DNA of 64,000 bases from Macrostomum hystrix (Eukaryota > Platyhelminthes > Macrostomidae): the NCBI GenBank assembly GCA_950097015.1, contig CATNEN010000038.1:6121001-6185000 (forward strand). The letters run 5' to 3'. This document shows, in pieces, positions 46,199 through 56,912 of the stretch; the stretch's first letter is position 1; each line of letters starts with the position of its first letter. The notes below the pieces were generated by a model, which saw nothing but the letters and a program-made list of their open reading frames with translations, searched no databases and was not told the DNA's origin. The translations under genes and the position numbers were made by a program.

Positions 46199-49100
46199 AT
46201 GAAGCTAGCGCTAATCCTACTCCTGCTAATCCGTTCTGGCCCCTCCGACAGCCAGATGGACAACAGGACGGTGATCAACACCTTGGTGGTGTGCTCCACC
46301 AATGACAGCAGCCGCTACGATGTGGAGTATTTCAGATTGGCTCTGGACTATGTGAACACCCGGCTGACCAAGCTGAACTTCAATTTTCAGCTCAGAACTG
46401 ATTTTCAGTGCGCTCTGCAGGTTCGTTAGGCATCGAGTTTACCTGTTAGACAGCGAGTTTACCTGTTAGACAGGGAGTTTACCTGTTAGACAGGGAGTTT
46501 GCCTGTTAGACAGCGCGTTTACCTGTTAGACAGCGAGTTTGTCTGTTAGACAGCGAGTTTGCCTGTTAGACAGCGAGTTTGTCTGTTAGACAGCGAGTTT
46601 GCCTGTTAGACAGCGAGTTTGCCTGTTAGACAGCGAGTTTGCCTGTTAGACAGCGAGTTTACCTGTTAGACAGGGAGTTTGCCTGTTAGACAGGGAGTTT
46701 ACCTGTTAGACAGGGAGTTTGCCTGTTAGACAGGGAGTTTACATGTTAGACAGGGAGTTTACCTGTTAGACAGGGAGTTTACCTGTTAGACAGGGAGTTT
46801 GCCTGTTAGACAGCGAGTTTACCTGTTAGACAGCGAGTTTGTCTGTTAGACAGCGAGTTTGCCTGTTAGACAGCGAGTTTGCCTGTTAGACAGCGAGTTT
46901 GCCTGTTAGACAGCGAGTTTACCTGTTAGACAGGGAGTTTGCCTGTTAGACAGCGAGTTTACCTGTTAGACAGGGAGTTTGCCTGTTAGACAGGGAGTTT
47001 GCCTGTTAGACAGGGAGTTTGCCTGTTAGACAGGGAGTTTACCTGTTAGACAGGGAGTTTGCCTGTTAGACAGGGAGTTTACCTGTTAGACAGGGAGTTT
47101 GCCTGTTAGACAGGGAGTTTACATGTTAGACAGGGAGTTCTCCTGTTAAGGAGTTTTACCTGTTAGACTGAGTTTACCTGTTTGACAAGGAGTTTACCTG
47201 TTCGACATTTTCTGTCTCCATTCAATTCGTTCTTCTCTCCCAGGAGCTTCAGGGCAGTGCTGTTCGCAAATTCATGGATGGTTACCTGAAAGAGCCGAAC
47301 AAAGCCATTGTGTTCGGGCCCACATACGCCAATCAGGCTGTGGTTCTGGCCAATGTAGCTAAATACTACTTCCAGCCGCAGGTGAGCTTATTTGGCAATA
47401 AGTTTCTCCCACTATTCTCACTATTCTCAGAATCTGCCTGAAACATCGCCGCTGCCGCACCAACTCCGCAGATTGCTGCCAACGTCAACTCACCAGAACT
47501 CAGCGACAAGTTTTTCTATCCCTATTTCTCACGGGTCGGCGTTTCCGATGCTCTCTACCTGCAGGGCGTCATGCAGATACTCAAAAAGTACGGCTGGTCC
47601 TCGGTGGGACTGCTCGCCAACGACTACGACGCTGTGTACTCGGTCTGTGGCCATCGGGACTAGAAGGATGACGCACAGGAAATCAAACTCCCTTTTTCAC
47701 ACCTTCTGCACCCTCCATTCCTTCTCCATTTCATAACATTTCTCCCACTTTTACACCTTCTAACCTTATTTCCCGTTCTCCCTATTCTCTTCCTCTTTCC
47801 TAATTCTTTCCTACTTTTTACCTTCCGCCTTCTCATCCCTTCCCTTCTCCCCAACACCCTAATCCCCTACTCTCCTCCTCTGCCCGACACCACCTTCTTT
47901 CCCTTCTCCCCTTCTCCCCTTCTGCCCTTCTCTCATTCTCCCCTTCTGCCCTTCTCTCATTCTCCCCTTCTCTCATTCTCTCATTCTCCCCTTCTGCCCT
48001 TCTCTCATTCTCCCCTTCTGCCCTTCTCTCATTCTCCCCTTCTCTCATTCTCCCCTTCTCTCATTCTCCCCTTCTCTCATTCTCTCATTCTCCCCTTCTC
48101 TCATTCTCCCATTCTCCCCTACTCTCATTCTCCCCTTCTCTCATTCTCTCATTCTCCCCTTCTCTCATTCTCCCCTTCTCTCTTTCTCCCCTTCTCTCAT
48201 TCTCTCATTCTCCCCTACTCTCATTCTCTCATTCTCCCCTACTCTCATTCTCCCCTTCTCTCATTCTCTCATTCTCCCCTTCTCTCATTCTCCCCCATCC
48301 CTCATTCTTCCCCTTCTCTCATTCTCTCATTCTCCCCTTCTCTCATTCTCCCCCATCCCTCATTATTCCCCTTCTCTCATTCTCCCCTATCTCCCATTCT
48401 CCCCTTCTCTCATTCTCCCCATCTCTCCTACTCCCTCGTCTCTCCATTCTCTAAAAGTTTTCCAGTGTCGCATCTATACGTTCTTGTTCTCAGCCCCACT
48501 TGAAGCTGCGCCAAAATGTTTACTCCACGCAGATCGCCACTCAGTTCGTAGCGCTGATGCCCAGCTACAACATCAGCTTGGCCGCCAGGGGCACCTACAA
48601 GACCGACCCCACTGATGAGCTGCTGCGGATGAAGGCAAGCGATGCATATTCACTGCCCGTATGTTTAAAGCACTACTTGGAGTAGTGTAGAAGCATTGGT
48701 TTCTATTATTCAAGCCGTCTATCTGATTATAAAACGATTGCAGGGAATGGACGTGCGCATATTTGTTGTTGTTCGGGCGGCCAATGTTGAGAGCTCAATA
48801 AAATTCGAGTGCCTGGTGAGCCTGTTTTACTGAAGCACACCGCGAGGGAGGACAGGAGAGATGGCGTGGGATAGGAAGATTTCGGAGGGATAAGAGAGAT
48901 TTAGGGAGGGATTAGGGGTATTTAGGGAGGGATATGAGAGATTTAATGATGGATTAGGGACATTTAGAGAGGGATAAGGCGGATTTGTGGAGGGATAAGA
49001 GAGATTTTAGGGGAGGGATAAGGGAGATTTGGGGAGGGGTAAGGGAGATTTGGGGAGGGGTAAGGGAGATTTGGGGAGGGGTAAGGGAGATTTGGGGGAG

Positions 49101-51613
49101 GGATAAGGGAGATTTGGGAGGGATAGTAGAGATTTGGGCAGAGATAGGGAGGGAGAGGACAGTTTTGGGCTACCGCAGTTGCTGAAGGAGATCACTGATC
49201 TCCTAATGAAACTCTGAATTGGCAGATCAACTCGCTGGGCCTGGTGGGGCCGAAATACTTTTGGATCCAGCTGGGCGTCACTCGCACCTTTTTTCCGCCG
49301 CCGCCGGACAACAGCTGCACCGTGGCCGACGTGAGCCGCGGAGCGGAGAACTCCCTGTACTTCACCTCAGACCTGCTGGTGTTCGGCAATGAGACCGGCA
49401 TGGGGGACATTGTGAGCGGCGGCTGGGAGCGATAGACACGGGAGAGATGAGACACTGGAGAGACAAAACGCGGGAGTGATAAGACACCCGAGAGATGAGA
49501 CACGGAAGGGATGAGACACCCGAGAGATGAGACACCGGAGAGATGAGACACCGGAGAGATGAGGCACCGGAGATATGAAACACGGGAGAGATGAGACATC
49601 CGAGAGATGAGACTCGGGGGTGATGAGGCACGTGGGAGATAAGACACGGGAGAGATAAGACATGGGGAAGATGAGACACAGGGGAGTTGAGACACGGGGG
49701 AGATGAGACACGGGGGAGTTGAGACACGGGGGAGATGAGACACGGGGGAGATGAGCCACGGGGGAGATGAGACACGGGGGAGATGAGCCACGGGGAAGTT
49801 GAGACACGGGGGACATGAGACTGTAGAGTTAAAGAGATGCTCAAAAATCCAAGTCTTCAACGCATCAAACGCAGAGCTCGGCGGATCTGTTCGGCAGGCT
49901 GTTCGCCAGCTACCCCTACCTGCCGCGCGATGGCAGCTTGTCAATCAGCACGATGGGGCTGCGCATCGACGCCGTTACCACCGCTGCCATGGCGCTCAAC
50001 AGCACATTGAAACGCTACGCCTACTCAACTGCGCTGGACCTAGACTATAGCGACTTCAAGAACGACCTGCTGAGCAGCATCCGAGCTGTGGACTTCCAGG
50101 GCCTGACGGTAGAGAAGAGAAGGGGAAATGGGAAGATAGGGGAAGTGGGAAGAGAAGGAGGAGAGAACGGGAAGTGGGAAGAGATGGGGGAGAGAAGGGG
50201 AAGTGGGAAGAGAAGGGGAAGTGGGAAGAGAAGGAGGAGAGAACGGGAAGTGGGAAGAGATGGGGGAGAGAAGGGGAAGTGGGAAGAGAAGGGAAGTGGG
50301 AAGAGAAGGAGGAGAGAACGGGAAGTGGGAAGAGATGGGGGAGAGAAGGGGAAGTGGGAAGAGAAGGGAAAGTGGGAAGAGAAGGGGAAGTGGGAAGAGA
50401 TGGGTAAGTGGGAAGAGATGGGGAAGTGGGAAGAGATAGGGAAGTGGGAAGAGAAGGGGAAGTGGGAAGAGAAGGGGAAGTGGGAAGAGAAGGGGAAGTG
50501 GGAAGAGATGGGGAAGTGGGAAGAGAAGGGGAAGTGGGAAGAGAAGGGGAAGTGGGAAGAGATGGGGAAGTGGGAAGAGAAGGGGAAGTGGGAAGAGGTA
50601 GGGAAGTGGGAAGAGATGGGGAAGTGGGAAGAGATGGGGAAGTGGGAAGAGATGGGGAGGTGGGAAGAGATGGGGAGGTGGGAAGAGATGGGGAAGTGGG
50701 AAGAGAAGGGGAAGTGGGAAGAGAAGGGGAAGTGGGAAGACAAGGGGGCAGTGGGAAGACAAGGGTACAATGGGAAAAGGGTGATTAATTGTTTCTATAT
50801 TGATTTTATTTGCCTGTCATAAATATGAATTAATTCAGGGCAGAGTGAAAATGGACTCCAATGGAGATCGGCTCGCAAATGCCATCATCTATCAGATCAG
50901 ATGTGAGGCTGGAAATGATATTTCCTTAACACTTTCCTTGACATATTTATCCATCCAATAACAATTTGGTATTTTTAGCACTAAGCAGTGTACCTGTCGG
51001 CATCATCGATACTTACCTGAATCAGATTAACTGGACTGACAGCCTTAGATTCGCAGGTCAGTTCGTCAAACTTTCTGAGTTGCTACTTTTGTATATAAAG
51101 ATATACAAGTATATAGGCGTAAGATTTCGTAGTGTTTAGGCTACTGCAAGTAGCTCATGATCCGTGTTTAGAATTTCTCCTAGATAAATCGAACTCGATT
51201 GCCCGATCAACTTCAGGCGGAAGCCCGCCGCGCGACCGGCCCAAGCAGGTCGTCAACCAGCAGTCCGTCAGTGTTACCAGCGCATCCATCATCTTGGCTC
51301 TCTGCGCCCTCGGCATCTGCCTGACTGCAGCCAGCATGGCAGCCACTCACCGCTTCCGCCACCTGAAACTCATCAAACTGTCCTCGCCAAACATCAACAA
51401 CCTGATGGGCTTCGGCTGTCTCTGCTGCTTCGCCTCGTGCGTGACCGCCGCTGTTGGCGGCTGCTGGCAGCGCAGCACTCCGCTCTGCTGGCTGCAGTCG
51501 GCAACACTCTGCCTCGGCTACTCCATCGCCTATGGGGCCATGCTGGCCAAGACCTGGCGAGTGCACGCCATCTTTACTAGCAAGAACCTGCGCAGAGTGG
51601 TAAGTTGGCTGCA

Positions 51614-51659
<46 letters not shown>

Positions 51660-54600
51660 ATGCTGCTGCTGCTGCTGTTGCTGCTGCTGATGCTGCTGCT
51701 GCTGCTGCTGCTGCTGCTGATGCTGCTGCTGCTGTTGTTGCTGCTTATGCTGCTGCAGCTGTTGATGTTATTGTTGTTGCTATCCAAGCACCCCTGAAGC
51801 GGCACAACAATTTCGGCACTGGCAAGTTGGCGAGTCGATAGTATGGCGGGAAAGGACGTAGAACTGATGAACCGGTCCTTCTGTTTGCTGGCGTTGATGC
51901 AGTGGCGATAGTAGGCGGAGCTGCCCATACTTATGCTACGAGAACCTGCTGCGCGCACGGGCTGTCGCTAGAGTGATGCCCACCTTCTCTTGAGGTGGCT
52001 CCGATGCCATCTTCCACGAGCTCGCTGTCTTGGATGCCACAGTGTCCTGGGATCCGTTGGATGGTCAGACGGCAACGGCTTGCAGCGATGATCAGCATAG
52101 CTTAGAGACCCTGCAGGAGCGTGTTGCTTGAGTGCTGGTCTCTGGCCAGCGCAGAATTGGCGGCTTGGCTGTCAGTCAGGACGCTCAGACACAATGTTCC
52201 GCATGGCCAGCCGCAACGCGATAAGCTCCGCCTCAAAGGAGTTGCAGCATCGGCCGGCAGGAGCATGTCCAGACCAAGATGCAGTGCTGGCCGACAAGAC
52301 TCGGAACCGAGTCCCAAGGAGATGTCGAAAGGCGGTGTTGATGCTGCTGCTCTGCTTTTGACAAGTACAAGACAGCGTTTATGACTGCTTCTAAGAAAAA
52401 CTATCACACTCCTTCCAGGCCATCAAGGACTACCACCTGGTTGCCGGGGTCGTCGTACTAGCGGCCATCGATCTGGCCATCTTCGTCACCTGGGGCATTG
52501 TTGATCCGATGAGCATCGCAACTGTGCAATTTGCTGCCGTTGTGAGTCTGAACGCAGTGAGCAACCAGGCTGACTCATTTTAAGCATTTTCCTCTGTGCT
52601 TGTTCTGTATTTCCTTGCTTACTCAAACTACGAAGGAGTTATGAGAAGTACCGCCCTCACCTGGTCGCCCCATCTTCCCGCCCCCTCTCAATTTTCCGTC
52701 CTCTCGCCGCAGGAGTCGATTCTGAGCGGCACGGTGGAGGTGAACCAGGTGCTGGCGTGCACCTGCAACTACTCCGTGGTTTGGACATGCGTCTTTTTCG
52801 CCTATAAAGGTAAGCCAATTTAATGACGTTTATTTCGATGGAACGACGACATGGATTAAGAGTGTGCCACTGTGGATTATGGGTGCGCCACTGTAGATTA
52901 AGGGTGCGCCACTGTGGATTATGGGTGCGCCACTGTGGATTATGGGTGCGCCACTGTAGATTAAGGGTGCGCCACTGTAGATTATGGGTGCGCCACTGCA
53001 TAGATTAAGGGTGCGCCACTGTAGATTAAGGGTGCACCACTGTAGATTAAGGGTGCGCCACTGTAGATTAAGGGTGCGCCACTGTGGATTATGGGTGCGC
53101 CACTGTAGATTAAGGGTGCACCACTGTGGATTATGGGTGCGCCACTGTAGATTAAGGGTGCACCACTGTAGATTAAGGGTGCACCACTGTAGATTAAGGG
53201 TGCGCCACTGTAGATTAAGGGTGCGCCACTGTAGATTAAGGGTGCGCCACTGTAGATTAAGGGTGCGCCACTGTGGATTATGGGTGCGCCACTGTAGATT
53301 AAGGGTGCACCACTGTGGATTATGGGTGCGCCACTGTAGATTAAGGGTGCACCACTGTAGATTAAGGGTGCACCACTGTAGATTAAGGGTGCGCCACTGT
53401 AGATTAAGGGTGCGCCACTGCGGATTAATGGTGCGCCACTGTAGATTAAGGGTGCGCCACTGTAGATTAAGGGTGCGCCACTGTAGATTAAGGGTGCGCC
53501 ACTGTAGATTAAGGGTGCACCACTGTAGATTAAGGGTGCGCCACTGTAGATTAAGGGTGCACCACTGTAGATTAAGGGTGCGCCACTGTAGATTAAGGGT
53601 GCACCACTGTAGATTAAGGGTGCGCCACTGTAGATTAAGGGTGCGCCACTGTAGATTAAGGGTGCGCCACTGTAGATTAAGGGTGCGCCACTGTAGATTA
53701 AGGGTGCGCCACTGTGGATTATGGGTGCGCCACTGTAGATTAAGGGTGCACCACTGTGGATTATGGGTGCGCCACTGTAGATTAAGGGTGCACCACTGTA
53801 GATTAAGGGTGCACCACTGTAGATTAAGGGTGCGCCACTGTAGATTAAGGGTGCGCCACTGCGGATTAATGGTGCGCCACTGTAGATTAAGGGTGCGCCA
53901 CTGTAGATTAAGGGTGCGCCACTGTAGATTAAGGGTGCGCCACTGTAGATTAAGGGTGCACCACTGTAGATTAAGGGTGCGCCACTGTAGATTAAGGGTG
54001 CACCACTGTAGATTAAGGGTGCGCCACTGTAGATTAAGGGTGCGCCACTGTAGATTAAGGGTGCGCCACTGTAGATTAAGGGTGCGCCACTGTAGATTAA
54101 GGTTGCGCCACTGTAGATTAAGGGTGCGCCACTGTAGATTAAGGGTGCGCCACTGTAGATTAAGGGTGCGCCACTGTAGATTAAGGGTGCGCCACTGTAG
54201 ATTAAGGGTGCACCACTGTAGATTAAGGGTGCGCCACTGTAGATTAAGGGTGCACCACTGTAGATTAAGGGTGCGCCACTGTAGATTAAGGGTGCGCCAC
54301 TGTAGATTAAGGGTGCGCCACTGTAGATTAAGGTTGCGCCACTGTAGATTAAGGGTGCGCCACTGTAGATTAAGGGTGCGCCACTGTAGATTAAGGGTGC
54401 GCCACTGTAGATTAAGGGTGCACCACTGTAGATTAAGGGTGCGCCACTGTAGATTAAGGGTGCACCACTGTAGATTAAGGGTGCGCCACTGTAGATTAAG
54501 GGTGCGCCACTGTAGATTAAGGGTGCGCCACTGTAGATTAAGGGTGCGCCACTGTAGATTAAGGGTGCACCACTGTAGCAAGGCCACGTCGAGGCCACAT

Positions 54601-55389
54601 TCACTTAAGGCGCAGCTGCTACTATTTAGGCCTTAGGGTGACACTCCCCCAAATTCAAGGTGACGCTGCCCCAAATCCAGGGTGACACAGCCCCAAATCC
54701 AGGGTGACGCAGCCCCAAATCCAGGGTGACGCAGCCCCAAATCCAGGGTGACGCTACCCCAAATCCAGGGCGACGCAGCCCCAAATCCAGGGTGACACAG
54801 CCCCAAATCCGGTCACTGGCCTAATTGAGACTCAACTCAAACCCAGGATTTCTGCTACTGTTTGGAATTTTCTTCGCCTGGGAGACCCGCGCTGTTCACG
54901 TAGAGAGCCTCAACGATTCTAAGAAGATTGGTGTCTGCGTCTACAACACCATGGTGATGGGTGCGCTGGGTGTAGTCCTGTCCTTCGTACTGCCCAATAG
55001 CGAAGTCAACCTGCGGTTTCTGCTCATCAACCTTTGCATCATTGTGTGCTGCAGCACGGCCGTCATTATCGTCTTCGGCAGCAAGGTTAGCTGCTGCGCA
55101 TTGTTCTGGGTTAGGGAGAAAACTGTAAGAACACACAAAATGGTCACTGATTTAGTGACGATGAGAGTGAGACTGATTGAGTGACGATGAGAGTGACACT
55201 GATCGAGTGCCAATTCGAATTTGAGTGGTTTCATTTGAACTCTCCTGCCACACCCAGATCCTCGCTTTGGTCATCCACGGACCTGTAAAGGTGGACGACA
55301 TGAGCAACTCGCTGCCAGGCAATGATTCCATTGTGATCCGCGTCGGCAACCAACCAACCAGCAGCGCTGTAGCCACTGGAGCGGTCTGA
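46199..55389 (+). CDS. GABA-B-type metabotropic receptor (class C GPCR), 14 exons
   Basis: Exons: 46199-46420, 47244-47381, 47472-47642, 48494-48634, 48744-48815, 49226-49411, 49875-50108, 50839-50902, 50979-51056, 51217-51599, 52419-52541, 52713-52809, 54847-55085 and 55258-55389. All phases agree and the total of 2,280 nt gives 759 aa. A signal peptide (about 1-19) precedes a Venus-flytrap domain (about 25-430; ELSDKFFYPYFSR and WSSVGLL resemble GABBR2). Seven TM helices begin near 455. Diagnostic stretches are LIKLSSPNINNL, YGAMLAKTWRVHAIF, LLLFGIFFAWETR and LNDSKKIGVCVYN, all typical of GABBR1/2. The Cys-rich domain of mGluRs is absent, as in GABA-B. The tail is only about 30 residues and lacks the coiled coil used for R1/R2 pairing. 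By similarity it is a G-protein-coupled receptor for GABA or a related small ligand. Most introns are filled by private minisatellites. Intron 4 (48635-48743) is GC-AG. Confidence 0.92.
46425..47195. repeat. 20-bp minisatellite, about 36 copies, GABA-B-like intron 1
   Basis: Unit CGAGTTTGCCTGTTAGACAG. The first, degenerate unit begins within about 5 nt of the donor (GTTCGTTAGGCATCGAGTTT), and the array ends about 50 nt before the acceptor. Every unit ends in TTAGACAG, which resembles an acceptor. Confidence 0.96.
47850..48445. repeat. homopyrimidine array, GABA-B-like intron 3
   Basis: C/T-only sequence with TCTCATTCTCCCCTTC-type units of 7-16 bp, very irregular. It ends about 50 nt before the exon 4 acceptor and extends the natural polypyrimidine tract by about 600 nt. 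Confidence 0.93.
48635..48743 (+). other. GC-AG intron in the GABA-B-like gene
   Basis: Exon 4 ends ATGAAG and is followed by GCAAGC, the favoured form of a GC donor. The acceptor is GATTGCAG at 48743. No GT nearby keeps the frame and the conserved protein sequence. Confidence 0.75.
48860..49165. repeat. GGGATAAGGGAGATTTGGGGA-type minisatellite, intron 5
   Basis: About 19-21-bp units, G/A-rich with TTT, from about 45 nt after the donor to about 60 nt before the acceptor of exon 6. Confidence 0.9.
49418..49822. repeat. 18-bp minisatellite GAGATGAGACACGGGGGA, about 22 copies, intron 6
   Basis: Starts a few nt after the donor (GTGAGCGGCGGCTGGGAGCG) and ends about 52 nt before exon 7. Left units are more degenerate than right ones. 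Confidence 0.93.
50109..50765. repeat. 18-bp homopurine minisatellite, about 36 copies, intron 7
   Basis: Unit AAGAGAAGGGGAAGTGGG. The repeat begins directly at the donor (GTAGAGAAGAGAAGGGG) and ends about 73 nt before exon 8. The strand is nearly pure A/G apart from one T per unit. Confidence 0.95.
51604..51780. repeat. CTG trinucleotide repeat, intron 10
   Basis: About 55 CTG triplets with GAT and GTT interruptions, starting about 12 nt after the donor GTAAGT. Frames through it (Leu, Ala or Ser runs) are intronic. Confidence 0.95.
52852..54580. repeat. 21-bp minisatellite, about 82 copies, intron 13
   Basis: Unit GATTAAGGGTGCGCCACTGTA. Variant units show nested block duplication: the rare CGGATTAATGG unit recurs 441 bp apart (21 units) and the rare AAGGTTGCGCC unit recurs 231 bp apart (11 units). 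It starts about 40 nt after the donor. All three forward frames and two reverse frames are open for hundreds of codons, but the array is intronic. Confidence 0.96.
54636..54815. repeat. 22-bp minisatellite, about 8 copies, intron 13
   Basis: Unit CCCCAAATCCAGGGTGACGC plus AG. It is a second, unrelated array in the same intron, ending about 30 nt before the acceptor of exon 13 at 54846. Confidence 0.93.
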
Positions 55390-55436
55390 GTGACAGCCGA
55401 GTGACAGCTCTGAGTGACAGTTATGAGGGACTCTCT

Positions 55437-56060
55437 TATTCTAAGTCCGACTCTCACATCTCCTCTGCTGTGTCACAGTCCGACTCTCACATCTCCTCTG
55501 CTGTGTCACAGTCCGACTCTCACATCTCCTCTGCTGTGTCACAGTCCGACTCTCACATCTCCTCTGCTGTGTCACAGTCCGACTCTCACATCTCCTCTGC
55601 TGTGTCACAGTCCGACTCTCACATCTCCTCTGCTGTGTCACAGTCCGACTCTCATATCTCCTCTGCTGTGTCACAGTCCGACTCTCATATCTCCTCTGCT
55701 GTGTCACAGTCCGACTCTCACATCTCCTCTGCTGTGTCACAGTCCGACTCTCACATCTCCTCTGCTGTGTCACAGTCCGACTCTCACATCTCCTCTGCTG
55801 TGTCACAGTCCGACTCTCATATCTCCTCTGCTGTGTCACAGTCCAACTCTCACATCTCCTCTGCTGTCTCTCAGTCTGACTCTCACATGTCGCAGTCTGT
55901 CTCTCATATCTCCTCTGCTGTGTCACAGTCCGACTCTCACATCTCCTCTGCTGTGTCACAGTCTGACTCTCACATCTCCTCTGCTGTGTCACAGTCCGAC
56001 TCTCATATCTCCTCTGCTGTGTCACAGTCTGACTCTCACATGTCGCAGTCTGTCCCATGC
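55437..56060. repeat. 33-bp minisatellite, about 19 copies, in the GABA-B-like 3' UTR or flank
   Basis: Unit CACAGTCCGACTCTCACATC plus TCCTCTGCTGTGT. It starts about 48 nt after the stop codon, so it is probably transcribed as 3' UTR. AATAAA at 56880-56885 is a possible poly(A) site downstream. Confidence 0.95.
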
Positions 56061-56912
56061 GAATTCAGCAAGGTTTAGTCGCACAGTAAAATAGAGCAGC
56101 AATGTTTTGCATGCTTCAGCTTTGCTTTTCTGGAAACCAAACAATGATTAAAATAGTTATCAGTGTTGCAGCGCACGCAAATTACACAAATTACAAATCC
56201 AGCCTTTTAAACAAATGTAATCAAAGCACAGGAAGTGCTTTCAGTGTGTAGTTAGATTCTGTAACCAAAGGTAGATTTAATAGTAAAATCAAATTGTCTG
56301 TTGCATAGGGCTAGAAGCGCTTGATGCATCTTCATTGCTAGAGCTTTATACGTACGTATAGATACGCTCGTATGTACTTAGTTGGCTTGACAATGTCAAT
56401 GAATTAAATATCTGTTTAAAATAATGCACCTAGCACTATCATTTCTGCAGCTGTACCTTTGCCTTATTATTACTTTTTTAAAGCGACTTCAAAATTTAGC
56501 GCGTATCTTAATTAGGGTCTGTGATTCGACTAAACTCCGCGGCCGCGTAAGCTTTATTTACGATATGATGCTCATATTCTAAACGAAAGTCCGGTTTAAG
56601 AAATTAAAAGTACAGTGCAATTACAAAGGAAATTTTGATCAAAATACTGAGCTCCAAAACGCTATAAATGATTTTGTGAGTAGCGTACAGATAAGACATT
56701 CTACTCTATCATAGAATGTGGATTCCCTAGCAGTCTGACCGACTGACAAAAACGACATCAGACACATTTTATAGCTTTGTCAGATTAATATTAAGTACTG
56801 GGAAATGCAAAAACAGTGACAGCAAAGAATGATTTCATTTTTAGACTAAACGGTTCCAGATACGGCCAAAGATTATAAAAATAAAGTTAAAGTACTCCTT
56901 TATGCATCGCTT
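56061..56912. other. convergent intergenic region
   Basis: Lies between the + strand receptor and the - strand glycosyltransferase. It holds a minus-strand AATAAA (TTTATT at 56553-56558) and a plus-strand AATAAA at 56880-56885. No gene seen. Confidence 0.45.

Noticed and set aside
49938-50822. Extended frame of receptor exon 7 into the Gly/Lys/Glu repeat
   Set aside because: The receptor similarity stops at the GTAGAG donor (50109) and resumes at 50839 in matching phase, so the repeat is intronic.
52830-54636. Three 540-585-codon frames on both strands
   Set aside because: All lie in the 21-bp array inside receptor intron 13, between exons proved by phase and homology.
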